A DNA stretch of 64,000 bases from Eleginops maclovinus (Eukaryota > Chordata > Actinopteri > Perciformes > Eleginopidae): positions 20,907,290-20,971,289 of the forward strand of contig NC_086370.1 of assembly GCF_036324505.1 (NCBI RefSeq), given 5' to 3'. This document shows positions 1 through 55,085 of the stretch, piece after piece. The notes below the pieces were generated by a model. That model had not been told where the DNA came from. It ran no database searches and saw nothing but the letters and a program-made list of their open reading frames with translations. The first letter of the stretch is position 1; each line of letters starts with the position of its first letter. A program made the translations under genes and the position numbers.

Positions 1-913
1 CGAAGCTTTCACACACACACTTGCACCAACACCCCAACACACACTATTTCTCACGGTCTTTGTCTCCAAATATATCAACATTAAGTTCATTTATATGGAG
101 CTCTAACTGTCACCATGATGGTGGTCAAAACGATAAACTCTTCTCCAAAGAACTGGTGAATAAAATATACCCAAGTCAAATCAGTGCAAAAGTCATTCTA
201 AGAAACAACAAGTCAATTCTATTTTTAAAATATCCCAAAAAGCAGAAAACAACAAATCAAAAGCCGTTGGAAATGTTGGATTTAGTGAGTAAAATGTTGC
301 CTTTTACGGTGTGATTTCATCTGAATATTTTAGGGTTTGTGACTTCTAGTTTGGGAAATATTTGATTAGAATTGGCAACATATAACGGCCATTTTTTGCA
401 TTACATTTTATAAACTGAACAAAGGGGAAGATACGGTTGGTTGCACATTAATTGATAGGTTAAATGATTGGTAGTCGCAGGACAGCACATTTGAATCAAA
501 CAGCTAAGTGAAGCTAACTCACCACAGACTGCTGTGTCTGTTTACATGTTACCACTGTAAAAAACATGCCTATTTTTCAAGGTTTGGTTGTCATTGGACT
601 AGAGCTGTGACTCACTCAGCCTCGCCTCGTAAATTGTTGCACGAAAGGTGTTTTTTTCTCACTGATTCTCTCTGTTTTAAGATGTATTACTGCAACCACA
701 TGTCCATTTTCCTCATGTCTGTCTGTCAGTTTGAACTTATCATAGTATAACTATTTTAGGGACCATGCAAATCGCACCCCCCCCCCCCACACACACACAC
801 AAACACACACACAACTACAAACTCTCAGAACTTAAACACCTCACTGGTGGGTCGCCGTGTCCAGAAAGTTAATCCCAAAAAAGTCCCGAGGTTAATCCCA
901 TCAGCGAGGCCAG

Positions 914-914
<1 letters not shown>

Positions 915-1000
<86 letters not shown>
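915..1000. repeat. (AC)43 microsatellite
   Basis: Uninterrupted AC dinucleotide array in gene-free sequence. Confidence 0.98.
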
Positions 1001-1005
<5 letters not shown>

Positions 1006-2122
1006 ATACCTGAGTAAATGCACCACTGTCTATACCTAACCATACACCTATTGCAAGATTCACTAATTAACAATTACAATCTGCCACAAGTCTTTTCTAC
1101 ATCAAAAGTAGGCTACCACTTCCAAGTTCTGTTGCAATGCATTGTGGGACAATGGTGTCCATCAACAGCACACCCACATATCAATATTTTTTTCTTAGTT
1201 GCATACTGAGTGGAGCCAGCTTAGCATTACTGTGGAGTGTGAACATGCATGTGTCTTACCTCAGCGTTAAATCTGCTTCCTCGTCCTGTGCTCGTGATGT
1301 ACTTTCCACTTCCTGTCTGGCAGCCAATAGGAGAGAAGCTCCCAGGGAGATCTGTGGCTCGGTTCGTCTCAGGATTCGGGCCACATTTCCTCCTCCATGC
1401 TGCTGCTGCTGCTACTGCTGCTCCACCTTCGAGACTGAAGACACACAGAGAGGAAGTTCAAACACCGACACCAGGGCCTGTCTCTCACACACACACACAC
1501 ACACACATACACACACACAGAAAGAGGCCCATGTCTCGGCGTGGAGAGGAATGTCTTAATGACTGTCAGCCACATTTCTGTTCTATAGAGAACCTTAATG
1601 ATGAACAAAATATTTTAACTAATTATTAACCAGAACCAGAAACAGTTGATACATTTAGAATGATAAAAAATAGGAAATAAAGTAAATTAGATAATTATAA
1701 AATGTTCATATAAAAAAATAAGTTTTTAATATAATTGATTCATAATTTTAAATTAAATAAAAAAATATGAATTAAATTCTCTTAATCCAACCAGCAGTGG
1801 AGCCTAAAATCTAAGTCTGTACCAAAGTGTGCGATGGAACAATGATAAAGGGGTTCAATACAAATCTAAAGGGTCATCCTCTGGGGAGCAGGAATACTTG
1901 ACTGTAAAGTTATCTTAAAACAATCAATGAATAACTGTAATAAAAATATTTAATTTAACCCGAATAAATGTTTATTTAGCTAACTTAAAAATGTTTTACT
2001 GCTTCAATATTTGTATTTTATATTTCCAATATAATAGCATTTGATTTAACCAGTGAGAAAATATGGATCTGAGACAGAGTATCTCATGCAGTACAGTATG
2101 ACTTGTGTGTTATAGGTGTGCA

Positions 2123-2176
2123 TGTAGGTGTGTGTGTGTGTTTGTGTGTGTGGGAGGACACACACACACACCTACA
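2123..2176. repeat. GT/AC inverted repeat (hairpin)
   Basis: TGTAGGTGTGTGTGTGTGT (2123-2141) pairs exactly with 2158-2176 around a short GT-rich loop, giving a perfect 19-bp stem. Confidence 0.8.
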
Positions 2177-2315
2177 CGAGGGAGACAGTTTGGCGGTTAG
2201 CCAGGACCGATGGGGGCCCTGAGACTCCCTGAGACTGACCCGGGGACCCGCTGCCACTCTGCATGAGCATCAAACACACACACCAATGTGGTTAGTCAAG
2301 AGCGACGGTCAGCTC

Positions 2316-2359
<44 letters not shown>

Positions 2360-3276
2360 GGGTGGACTTAAGGGGGTAAATGTCTCTTTTTCCCTTACTC
2401 TTGGCTCCCTCTCTTGGGCCAATCACAGATCTGCAAGCGGGTGGAGGTTTCTTTTTTACCTTTGAGATGTCTTGGGTTATCCTCGATATTAATTATCATC
2501 GTAAAAACATAAACATTGAGAATAACAACTTTGTAGTTTTTGTTCAGCAGGACAATCAATTCCTGCCTTTAAAGAAACAGAAACAGGATGAGGATGGAAG
2601 AACTACAGGCCTGATTTTAATGAAGCTTGGTAGTTCTGGGAAACTTCTCCTCGATGTCCCGCAGCTGTGATTCATTTATACTAACATCACTTCACACTAT
2701 TTCCTTAACTGACAATTCTGGTGTATCGCCACGACTCCTTTGTTTACTTTTCAAACTGATTGGTCTTTTACCAACCCTGAAGTGACATCAACGTGTATCA
2801 GACTCAGCCTTTAAAACACCTGGAAAAAGAAGTCTTTAATACCAGATCTAAATCCACTTCTGAGGTTTGCTGGTTGTATACACACTAAGCTTTTCCCTCC
2901 AACACGTGGGAATACATTTATTTTCATGCCACTGAATGATAACACAATAAAGACCATAAGAACCTCTCTCAGTTCACAGGTTAAAAAAATACTTCAACAT
3001 TTACGTAATGTGCCTTTCAGGGGAAACGATATGTTTTATGCGTATCGTTTCGCCCCTTCCCAAACCGGCGTCCTGACCTTCAAATCAGCAAAATTCAGGT
3101 CAAATGCTCGTTTTTCTGACCTCTGTGCCTTGTTTACCTCTTCTCTCCATCCCCTTACACACACACACACACACACCCCATCCCCCTCTCGCCCGTGGCA
3201 GTTATCTCTTGTATGGAAACACGGCTCACCCTGCTGCCCTTTGAGTGTTTCTGCTAAACCAACCAACCAACCCCCT

Positions 3277-3450
<174 letters not shown>

Positions 3451-3798
3451 CAGAGTTTCCATGTGAATCAACGGTTATTGACTTCCACTTGATTTTAAAT
3501 GTCACGTTTTGGCTTTGGGCGAAAATACAACAGATATCGAATGCACTATAAATAAAGTATCCTATATATTGTATACAGTATACATCATATGGTTATATTT
3601 AGTGTTGTTTTGGGGTGTATTTTATTGTATACTAACTTATTCTGTATATTTGATACATACAGAAACTCTAGAGATGTTATTCTGTTTATGCACATATTTA
3701 CTGTTTGCTTATTTATCCATTTTATTTTATACAGAATTCATATGTAATGCCTTGTTTACATTTTGCTGAGCACCATTAACAATGTATATAGAGAGTGC

Positions 3799-3799
<1 letters not shown>

Positions 3800-3880
<81 letters not shown>
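3800..3880. repeat. (TG)40 microsatellite
   Basis: Uninterrupted TG array. Confidence 0.98.
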
Positions 3881-3881
<1 letters not shown>

Positions 3882-4084
3882 TCGTCAAGCAGCATCAACA
3901 TCAAACTCGAGTCCAAGTTTAGATCTCTGGCGCCGCCCTGCTGTTGAGGCAGAGACACTGCACCTCACCATCACTATGTCTGACTGATGTAACGTGTGCT
4001 CATCTATAATAAATACATCACTGTTTTCAGTTTAATATATTTGTTTTTTAATTACCTGAATCTGTAAAGAAACCAAAGCTGTCA

Positions 4085-4210
4085 GTAGTAAAGTAAAACG
4101 TGCAATATTTGACTCTAAAGTTGCTTAAAATGGAAATATTTTACAAGTACCTCAATATGTACAAGAGTACTTAGTAAATGTACTTAGTTACTTTCCACTA
4201 ATATTAGATT
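4085..4210. mobile_element. Fragment related to the AGTACTT-rich MITE
   Basis: Contains AGTAAAGTAAAAC, ACAAGTACC and GTACTTAGTAAATGTACTTAGTTACTTTCCAC, the recurring motifs of the element at 49014. It has one end only, with no inverted partner nearby. Confidence 0.5.
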
Positions 4211-4271
4211 GGATATTAAATTCAAAATCCAGCAAGGAACGAAAACATTAAAACTAGGATGAGAGGGAGGC

Positions 4272-4314
4272 TGTGTGTGTGTGTGTGTGTGTATGTGTTG
4301 CTGTTAGGATGTTA

Positions 4315-4393
<79 letters not shown>
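4272..4393. repeat. (GT)n and (AC)n in inverted arrangement
   Basis: A short GT array (4272-4298) is followed, after about 20 bp, by (AC)39 (4315-4393); the two can pair. Confidence 0.9.
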
Positions 4394-4396
<3 letters not shown>

Positions 4397-4491
4397 CTCA
4401 ATGATTACAACTCTGACTCTAAGTGTTTCCATTTGAACTCGACGGATTATGTCGCAGACTTTAATGTTCCCGCTGGACTCAGAGAAAAAGC

Positions 4492-4771
<280 letters not shown>

Positions 4772-5790
4772 TATAAATATACTAAACATAAATATGATAT
4801 AATTATTATCGCTGTGAACCTATTGGAGGAGCCAGGTGTGAGTGATGTCACAGGCCACGCCCCCTTGAGTTTTCTCTGGCTGCTGCCAGCACGGAGCTGC
4901 ATTTATTTATACATGTTTTCACACATACTGTTTATATGTTGATCCCTTGTGACTCCAACAGGAAGTGCAGACTGCTCCTCTTCCTGCAACAACTTAGCAA
5001 GCACTAAATCCTGGTTATGGGATAAATCCCGGAAGTTAGCATTGCAAGGGTTTCCTCCACAAAAAGCAATGGGATATTACCGTTTCATTTTGGAATAATG
5101 CAGATGATAAACTGTGGCAGTCACACTGATACTGTGTTTTGTAATCTCAACATATTAACAACACTTTTAGTGGTTTGTGAAGCAAAAATACAATCTCCAG
5201 AAGTAAAAAGCTAACATTTAGGCAACAAAGAACCCACAGCACGGTCACATGACTTCTAGGTCACCACTGCTAAGCTAAAGGTGGCTAATAATTCTGTTGG
5301 TTGATGTTAGCTCGGTTTGTTCCTCTGATAACTTAAGATCAACACATGCAATGACTGACATCTTTCATCCGGTTGAACCTTAGAGTTAAAAATCACCAAG
5401 ACCTAAAAAGTTTACGGTGAAACTGTGGCTCGAAACCAGACAAAGAAAATGTACCATTACAGAAAACCAGATGAGGGGGTTTTAGTACAATTATATTCAG
5501 AGGAAAAGAAACTTGGATATTCTTTGGGAGCAATGTAGTTAGACCCAAAACCACTTTTATCTGAGGTTGGTTTCCTCTTAAAACTATGACTTTAATCTCA
5601 ACCCATTGTAGGGAAGGAACACATTCACTAGAAATGTTCTGAAACACCAGAACCAGATCACCCAAGGGCTTTGAGCTTCAAACACTGTCCTTTAGTTTGC
5701 TTACAAAAACTTGCCCCGAGAGGCTTGCTTTACTAGATTGCAACAAAAAAAACAACTATGCAAACAAATTGTATTGTATTCACCCAAGAA

Positions 5791-5835
<45 letters not shown>

Positions 5836-6214
5836 CTCTGCCGGCTGTGGGACTGACCCAGAAAGCGGCAGCACAGATCTCATTCATTTTCAGGGATTTT
5901 CGGCACAGATTACAAAGGCTCTACCCTATTTGTTTTGTAACAAGCATGTGAAGTCAACACTAATACACGCACCCCGCGGCTCTCAACTTGAAAATGCTCG
6001 GGGACCTTTCCAGAGGCTTAGGGACGTTCACCACTCAGGGAGCAGAAGCTAAGCCGGGGGGCCAAAGTACTACTTCTTTGATTGTTTGTTCAAAATCTCT
6101 TCCAAAAACCACGGAACAAAAACAGAAGACGGATTATCCATTCGGAGAGGAAATGAAATTCTTCAGGCGAGGCACTTAAACAGGTTTCGGGATGGATGAT
6201 GGGAGGCTGCTGAC

Positions 6215-6216
<2 letters not shown>

Positions 6217-6277
<61 letters not shown>
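6217..6277. repeat. (TG)30 microsatellite
   Basis: Uninterrupted TG array. Confidence 0.97.
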
Positions 6278-6278
<1 letters not shown>

Positions 6279-6629
6279 ATGCACATTTAGTACTTGTTAA
6301 TTCAACATTTTATGGAGACTTTGGATGTCTTAACAGCCCCATGAGACACCACAAAGATGTTACCCAAATCAAAAACTTGTTTCTTCTTATTCATTTTTTT
6401 TATTGGATATTTGACTTTAGCTTCTAATGTTTGTAAAAATATTTGTTTTTAATTTATTTAATTAATCATTAATTTAATTCTTAAATGTGCTCCATTTAAG
6501 AATTAAATAACCAATAAATTAAATTCATGAATATATTATATAAAAGACAAATATATAATCTTCTTCATTTTGATTACGGCTTTGTTCTCATTGTGCATTT
6601 CTGTCAATGTTGTATTATATTGGTCTGTC

Positions 6630-6697
6630 CTTGTGATTTAGCCTTTGCAGACCATTTGCATGCACCAAAACCTATAGAACACACTACAGGAAAGAGA
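6630..6697. repeat. Dispersed repeat, copy 1
   Basis: About 50 bp from GCAGACCATTTGCATGCACC to ACACTACAGGAAAG is nearly identical to 21269-21316. Matching bases continue upstream (GTGATTTAG...TGCAG). Likely part of a longer, unidentified mobile element. Confidence 0.6.
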
Positions 6698-9499
6698 TTG
6701 ATGTAAAATATTTCTAAAATGTTTTTAAGAGGATGAGAAAACGCATTCGTCTTCGTCTGAGATGCACACAGCGCCTCCTGGTGAGAAACACTGAGCTGTT
6801 AGCTCCAGCAGGCAGCTCTCATTTCTCTCACAGAGGGAGCAGCAGTCCAAGTGTTTCTCTTCCTGCAGTTTACATCTCCTGTCATCGTTTGGCACTTCCA
6901 CAGTCACTGCATCACATTTTGGTACAAAGCCTGTGAACCTCCAGCTCGTTAATGGACTAAACTCCTGTGAAAACCGAGAGGGAAGACGCTGCAATGCTCT
7001 CCTCTCATTAGAAACAAACTCACTGATCAATGAGTAGGCCTACTGGTGCAGAAGGAGAAGAGGAAGAAGGGACTCTGGCCTGTTGGAGGTTTTTGGAGAC
7101 CAGGCGGTCTCTCAGCAGCGGGTCAGGACTTTGCTGGCCTCCTAACACACTGCGACTCCAAGCTGTCTCCTCACCTCAGCCTCACACTCATTTGAATATC
7201 TTCTGGGCGAACGGCGAGCCAAGGGAGTAGCATGATTGCAGGGGACAAAATAATGACCAGACACTGCGAAGTTGCTAAAATGTGTCACACATTGTTATGC
7301 AGGCAGGGCAGCGTGTGGCGGGGATAAAACACGAGGGGAGGAACATTGTGGGGTCTGTGCCGTGAGCCAACAGAGGCGAACACATGAGCTCCACGGCCGA
7401 CTCCTTCCTGTTGAATGTTTAAAGGTTGCTCGCTGTTGACAGAAGACATTGGCAGCTCCTTGCAGCTATTTATCGCTTTTTAACTCATCGTTTCATTTTT
7501 AGATCACACATCCAGACAATGCACTTAAGTCCGAAATCCTATGGTATAGGGCTTTGTGTGTTAGATCTTTATGGTTCTTTCCTAAAACCTGACTGGATTT
7601 TGTATTCCATTGCACGCTTAAAGCCTTATTTTATTGTATTTCCATCCAAAAAAATCGAAACATTACACAATCTTTATGCTTTTTTTAATGCACCCTTGAA
7701 CCGGATTCAGATTACAATTTGTCCCAAAACAACCGTCTTAAATATGATTATTTTTATTGTTAAATGAATAATTAGTTGAGCATCTCAGCTTTTTTATGCA
7801 TGTTTGTTTGTAAGCTTGGAAAAGTTTTCGAACATCTGCTGGAATGTTTCACATGAACACTGACTGTATTCAAACCCTTTTACACCTGAGTTGATGCACC
7901 TACTTCCTCTTAAGGTGTGTACCTGGAGACGTGAGTTTCACCTTTGTACTCAGACGCTGTGAGGTCAGGAGGTCCCGTCAGGATTCAAGGAGGAGACCAC
8001 GTTTCCCATGATGCCTTGAGGGAGGAGCGACGAGCTGCTGCAGGAGCTCAGTGATGGAGACGCCTGAAGGAGCAAATAGATTACAGAGAGGCAGCTGAAG
8101 CTTTCCTTCAATATTAAAGCTGTATAAAGTGGAGGCAGCATCTTAAACCATCTCTCCCTTTCTATCACACCTTCATTCACCACAGTCAGATCCACACTGT
8201 GAGGCTCAACAATGTCTTTCAGTTTTTTTGCCTCCAAGTAATAAATAACAATATGTAAATGAAACTTTTGACAAGGAGAAATTACAAAAACCTTGACCCT
8301 TAAAGCAGTGGTTCTGGTTCTCCTTCATTGACCAGCAGTACAGGGAAAGGATGTGGAGAAGCTCAGATAATTAACGGAAATGGAAATGTGAATTTGGTTT
8401 AAAAAATGTGTCCAGATATTTGCGTGTTTTGTGGAAACATAAACACAAGAATGGGATTACAACTTTGGTCTGATACTGTTCCTTTGCGTACTTACTGCTA
8501 CCAGAACCAGAACCAGCAGGAGGAGTTTAGTCTGCCAGCTTTAAATAATGAATTATAGAAAATAATATTCAGTGGTTTTGCTCCTTGCTTCAGTGATGGA
8601 CACTTTAAACCAGATCCAACAGACCGAAAGATCTCTTTAAATGAACACGTGGGAAAAAACAAAAATCACACTTTCTGATTTAAGGCCGACATATTCTGCT
8701 TTCACCAGATGGAAAACAATCAGAGACCAGTGAAACGAACACAGTAACACACACTTTTTCTTTCTTTTTACCACCTTGACATCCCAAAAGCACCCGGATC
8801 AGGAACAATGTTGTTTCTTACTTCCAAACAAAATCCAAAAACAAGACAATTTCTTCTTTTTTTATCTCCAGTAAGTCCACAGATTGTTGCCTTTCGATTA
8901 GCAGAAGAACAAAGGAGAGGAAAACATCTTTCGTTGCCTGTTTTAATAACAGTCCCAGACCTTTCTTTTACCCCAATGAATATCTCTCATTTAGGCTGAG
9001 TGCTTATACATCTGTCCTGGTTGTGTCTTTACTCAACACGCGTCACATTTCTCAGCTCTGATGTTATTGTGATTAGTGTTTAAGTTTTTTTTGGATTCTC
9101 TGAATTAGAGAAAGGCACCAGAAACCTGTGACCTGTAAGAAATGAACATCTAGAAATAACTGTTTTCTAACAACCAGTCCAAGTTCAGATAAATACAAAA
9201 CAATAATAAGGATAAACCGTGTCAAAAAATCCCAGTCAAATATATTCTCCCAGTTGTAAAGTCCATGAAAAGGCTCCGCGTTTAATCATAATAAAACAGA
9301 TTCACCGTCATCCCACTTTAACTTGAGCAGATCTAAAGACTTTAATACTTAAGGAGGAAGAGTACAAAACCAAGAGGCTGCAGGAAATAAACAACTGGGT
9401 TGATTCATTTGTCTAGAATGGTTTTCAAGAGGAGATTCAGTACAGAATTTATGGGGAATGGAGAAACAAAAATATTTTTAAAAAAGGGAACATTTTACT

Positions 9500-10223
9500 T
9501 TTATTTTATTATAAATCAACCATTTTGCCTTTTGGTCATACAATTTGAATATTATGATATGCATTTGATTTACCTTTGTCTGAAATATCATAGCATAAAT
9601 GAAATGTAAAAGAAATCTGCAAATTATATAAATAATTGCAGCAATTCTGTGTTCAAAATGATGTAGATTAAATGAATGGACAGAATTTAAATAGGGAAAA
9701 ACTAATTATTAATAATTATTAACGTCATTTATGATTTCATGAAGCCACACACTTTAAGGCAGATGCCTCAAAGTTCTTCAACATCACATAAAACTGGAAT
9801 TTTCAGCCTCTCTCAATTTGGTTGAGCGTTATCTCCCTCTGGTTTCTTTTAAAAAGCTGGAATTTTAAATGCAATGCTGGAATTTCCTCTCACCAGGAAT
9901 GTTGGTTGACTATGTTGCCCCCAAAAAAAAAGTCTCCTCGTGAAGTTTCTTCGTACAAAATAAAAACAAAAGTCCGAACACACACTGCTTCCTTTCTGTC
10001 AGCCTATCTGTGAGGAAGTGTCGTAACATCCCGATAAAAAAACCTAAAATAAATCCAACCCCTTGTCATCAAAATAAATACCACAACACGCTCACCCTCC
10101 TATCCTGAAGAGCAGACTGTGACCTTTGTTTCCTCTCTGGGAGTGAAGCCCTTCAACCCCGTGAGGGGGGGAAACTTCACCTCCATCACGAAAGAAAGTT
10201 TTTGAAGTCCTGTCGCGGCACAT
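9500..10223 (-). other. slc30a6: Probable slc30a6 3' UTR with polyadenylation signal
   Basis: After the stop codon I see no AATAAA on the coding strand until the overlapping AATAAAATAAAA at 9511-9500, followed by T-rich sequence as expected for a cleavage site. This would give a 3' UTR of roughly 0.7 kb. Close to the stop, the run GAAGTTTCCCCCCCTCACGG (near 10178-10157) can pair partly with downstream G-rich sequence. The signal choice is inference. Confidence 0.4.
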
Positions 10224-50429
<40,206 letters not shown>

Positions 50430-50437
<8 letters not shown>

Positions 50438-50545
50438 TTTGCACTTCCTGTACCCATCGGCCTGTTCGATATCGCTGCACAGCGCATGCGTCAGTTCAAG
50501 TAGAGCTCTGCTTGAACAAGTAGAAAGTCTAAAGAACAAAACATT
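50430..50545 (-). promoter_or_regulatory. slc30a6 core promoter: YY1/TISU-like, ETS and NRF1-like sites
   Basis: The start codon lies in CAAAATGGCG (50439-50430), which fits the YY1/TISU motif of genes with very short 5' leaders. Immediately upstream is CAGGAAGTG (50450-50442), an ETS-type site. Further up is CGCATGCGC (50490-50482), nine bases of an NRF1 palindrome. No TATA box is visible. This set is typical of housekeeping promoters and suits ZnT6. Motif matching was by eye. Confidence 0.55.
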
Positions 50546-53193
50546 TAAGCACAGCTAAAAGCGTCATTATTAACTGTGAATGGATTTTGCCTCAATGTTT
50601 CGCACTTGCTACCTAACTGTTTTTCTATGAGACGATTTTATTTTGAAGGGAATGCTGAGTAACACCCGGCGTTTTGTGGCTTACTGTTTTGATTTGTTGA
50701 AGAAAGGAAACGCCCCCTTTCTCTGCATGCTATAGATACTTTATTTAACCCCAATTGGGACATTTTTACAGGAGCAGCAGTGTGTTCAGGCATTACAAAT
50801 TTAAAAGGTGCAATATAGTATGGACATAATAAAGTCTAAAATCTGAATCTAATATAATGTCTTTGTTTTTACATGCTTCTTTTTTTCCTTTTAATTTCGC
50901 TGTCTATATATATTTTTTTCCGGTCTTTAAATTTAACTTGTTAAATTAATTCAACGCAGGTTTTTATTTTTTTACTAACAAAGTTTGCTTTATCTGAACA
51001 TTTGTTTAGAAAACCACTGCCTGAGTTTGATCCGTTTATACCTTTGTGATTAGTCTTTGAGAAGAATTCAAATCATTAATTATTTCTGACCGTTTTCAGA
51101 TATCTAACATATATTTGTTATGACTTTTACAAACATTTTACATTTATTTTCTGAGATTTACATCCTTTTGGGAAACTTTTTCATGCGTTATTGGGGGTAT
51201 TTTTGAGACTTCATTCACATATTTAAGGACATTTTTCAGACACGGACTACTTTATAACATTTGCTGTAAATGTTTAGTTTTAGATTTGATTATTTCTGTA
51301 CTTTATTCCACCTTTCAAATGTTTTAATGTCTGAACACACTGCTGCTCCTGTAACGCAAGAATTTCTCAATCTGAGTGTAGCTAAAAGCGTCTAATAGGT
51401 GACATATAATGTATGTTTGGGAGCACTAAATATTTGGCAAATTGCAATAATGAACACTGTCTTAATCTCCAGCATTTCACAAGAAAACCAAGATCAAATA
51501 ATATTAACTTTTCTTCAGTATCTTTACAGATTTACAGTTCAGGACACCTGTGTTTGTGTGTGAAAAGAAACATGGTTTACCACAAAAAAGCTGCAGTCTT
51601 GGTCCAACTGAATTTTATTCTGAACATAAAGACAACAACGTACATCTCTTCTTCTACAGTGATAATTAACAGCAGGCTGTCTCTATGGCCCCCTGTAGTG
51701 CTCATATATTAACTCTCAGATAGCAGTAGTATTATACACAACCTGGTAGGTGGACAGTAAGAACGGGTTCAAACTGGATCAGTTTCAGAACAGTGTGGAG
51801 AGGAAGAGGAGGAAGAGGAGGAGGGGTTTAAGACAAATGCATCTTCAGGGGAAACACAATCATTCGATCACACCTTCCTCGGGTCAAGCTGACTTCTGAT
51901 TGGACAGTGGCTGGTCACTCAGGTAACTATAGGTTGTCTCAGTGGGAATTCAGTAACCGTGGCATTGAATTAAAAAGCAGCCAATTAGCTCACTAGCTAA
52001 CATATCTACAGCAACGTTACCTGTCCAACTGGCTAATGCAGCGGCCACTTTGAATACTCATAGGAAGAAATGATGCTGCATTCAGAGAAACTTGAGTGTT
52101 TGAGTGTTTTCCAACAAAGGAAAGTAAGTGATTGAATGCAATTGATGCCTTATTTTCCAAATTAGTGATTTGTTGTTTCTATTTTTTGTAAACAAAACTG
52201 GACAAATTGGCACGTTTTCCAGAACAAACCAACACAACCCCATGTGAAGCATCAGTAATAAACAACATATACAAACACTTAATATTTGTTTTAAATACTC
52301 AATCGTATAAACAAATAGGAAATTAAAATGGTGTTTTAAAAACACAGGCGCCCATCAAGGGCAAATGCCATATCCACCCACTGATAAATAAGTCAAATAT
52401 AATCTGTGTAACCACCCCCGTGATAATGGTTTGCTCCAAAATTTAATGGGTTCCATGCTAAACCCTTTCTCTTAATTTCAGTAGTTTCCGCATTAAATAA
52501 AAACAAACACACAAACATCTTGTAGGAGGCAACTACAAGTTATTTAAGGAATTAGTTTTATAAATATTTTAATAAACTTGAATATTTGGAGCTGAAGTGA
52601 GCTACCATATCCTTTAGCTTAATAGCTAGCCAATTTTCGTGCTAATTTTAAGCAGCCACTACAGCATTTATTCTCAAAACTAAAACAAAAAAGTAAAATC
52701 ATTCGATATTTTTCACCAATACACTTTCACTCAACCCTTTTAACAGACCTACTTTATTTACTTCGTTACAAACAGATTACCCATTAGACACCAAATTAAA
52801 TTTCAAATTTAAACACACCTTTTCCCCCCTGTTTATTCATTTGAGCTCATCAGAGTTTAATGGATATTTAAGAATTGCACTTTATTGTATACCATTAACC
52901 AAATGATCGGTTTGGTTCCAATCAGGTGAAGGATGGGTTCATGTTGATTGACAGCTAACCTTTCCAAACACAAGCCAGTGTAACTATAATCAAACTGTCA
53001 CATTTTACCCTTTTGCTTGAAAGGTATGAATGCACAGTGGAAGATGGCAGTGAGAATTGACACTGTTCCAACAGTAAGCAAAAAAGGAGCTTCAACAATT
53101 ATTCATGTATTCATGTAAAGTATGAGAGAAAGAAGAGGAAGCGTGACAGATTCAAGCGTGGTAATGTGTGTATTATGATTGGGGCCCAAAGTT

Positions 53194-53307
<114 letters not shown>

Positions 53308-53559
53308 AATGTATAGTTGGTCGTTTGTAAAGTGGTGAATGCAGATTTTTATACTCAACAGTTTGTCAAAGTGACGTTGAGAGGCCCCCGAACGACCAAC
53401 ACTGCAATGTAGAGAGAAAGAATGAAGTTAATACGGAGAGGAAGATAGGAGGAGTTACTACAGAAATAAAGGATAGGTGGATAAAGCACGTCGATTCTTT
53501 ATCTTAAATACAAATGACGTTTGATCTGGAACTATAGCTGATTAAATACTACAAGTCAA

Positions 53560-53860
53560 AGACCAGTGTTCAAAACCTCACTGAAGTAAAAGTAGTATTA
53601 TCAGCCAACTCGAAGTATTGAATGTGCGGTGAAATGTAATTAAAATACCTATCGCAGAAATATTGCTTGTGCAGGAAAATATAGGTAACAAACAAATGTA
53701 GAACTACTCATTAGTGTTGCAGTAATGTGTATGTTGCATTAAAAATGTACATATATATACATCTTATTTAAAATGCAGTATTTATAAAACGTATTGCCGC
53801 ACAAATTCACCATCGATGTATTCAATCTGAAAAGTAACTAAAGCTGTCAGAAGTATGTAG
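53560..53860. mobile_element. Diverged fragment related to the AGTACTT-rich MITE
   Basis: Contains CACTGAAGTAAAAGTAGTATTATCAGCC, AATTAAAATACC and AAAGTAACTAAAGCTGTCAGAAGTA in the same order as related copies. Weak similarity; boundaries are approximate. Confidence 0.4.
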
Positions 53861-54954
53861 TGGGGTCATTCTGCCATGACGTTGACATATGTGCACTTCA
53901 AATGTGTACTTAAGTGCTAAATGTTTTACCCCTTCACTGGAGACAAAGATCATTAAACTGTAATCTTAGAGACATCAAACTAAATAAAATCTGAGTTTTT
54001 GTTTTTAAGCAGGAAGCGTTGCAGACTGGTTTTCTTTCCATCAGGCCTGAAGCTGTCAGCGGACTCTGGATCTGTTTCCTGCCACATGTGTTAACCCTCA
54101 GATAAATACAGCATGAGCATGTACGATAATACCGCCCATAATTACTGTCCAGAACAGAGTGCATGAAGCAAACACGTGCAGCTCTTAAATTGCTATAACA
54201 TCTGGTTCCGTCAAGGACTGTCTGTATATGTGTCAGATAATAATGATTATAATAATAAGATGTGGTATTCACGTCGTAAACAAAGACAAGTATTGTGGTG
54301 TGTCAGTTCCTCCCGGCAGAACTGTTTTTTCATCTGATTGCAGACGGGGGGTTTCTGGGAATACTTCCAAGGCAGGACCACAAAAGCCCAGTCATCGAAA
54401 GATTACATTTCATGATGCCTCATTTGCATAATTTAAGCATAGCCTTTCGCACACTTGTTTTAATGTAAGCAATGAGTTGGGGAAGTTTAATGTATCTATT
54501 AGTAAAAATGTTTCCCTATGATGTGTACAGAATATAAGCATTTTACTATACACATACTCCATCTTCCAAATCTCCACTTCAGTATCACTTACACACTCCA
54601 AGCTTCTGAAGCTTTTACAAATAGCTTTACTCACACAGCATTCACAGCCGGATTAATAGAGCTGTTTATAACTGGAAACAGGCAGCAGATGCATTTTTTA
54701 TTTGGCTGTTGACAGTGTTTTGTGATTTATGGAGTGAAACAAAAGGATATCTTGGATCCCAACTGTGAAAAAATGGACTCTATCATGTCCTCAAAATGAA
54801 ACACTACTGTAATTCACCCAATGTTCACATTTCATTTCTGAAAATGTCAGAAAGTATATTTTGCACAACATATCTATCAGTCTTATTTGGTCCCCTATAC
54901 ATCTGTACAAAATGAATTTTACGAAACACATGTAGCTCCAAATGAATTATTATT

Positions 54955-55085
54955 ATTAATGAATTATTATTAATATACTGCTCAATCCATACTTTTACTC
55001 TAATGCTGCTGCTGATACCTATTTTTTGTACTTGAATGCAGGACTTTTTCTTTGGTATTTGTACTTTTACTGCTGCGAACAATCC
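54955..55085. mobile_element. Diverged fragment related to the AGTACTT-rich MITE
   Basis: Contains ACTTTTACTCTAATGCTGCTGC, TTTTTGTACTTGAATGCAGGACTTTT and TTGTACTTTTACTGC, matching the right half of the complete copy (about 49800-49880). It lies within 1 kb of the sult6b1 start. Confidence 0.45.

Noticed and set aside
7965..8237. 90-codon minus-strand frame
   Set aside because: Not recognised, no splice-site support, composition like its non-coding surroundings.
50438..50539. Upstream in-frame ATG at 50539 as the slc30a6 start
   Set aside because: It would place the NRF1-like and ETS sites in coding sequence; the ATG at 50437 has the better context.
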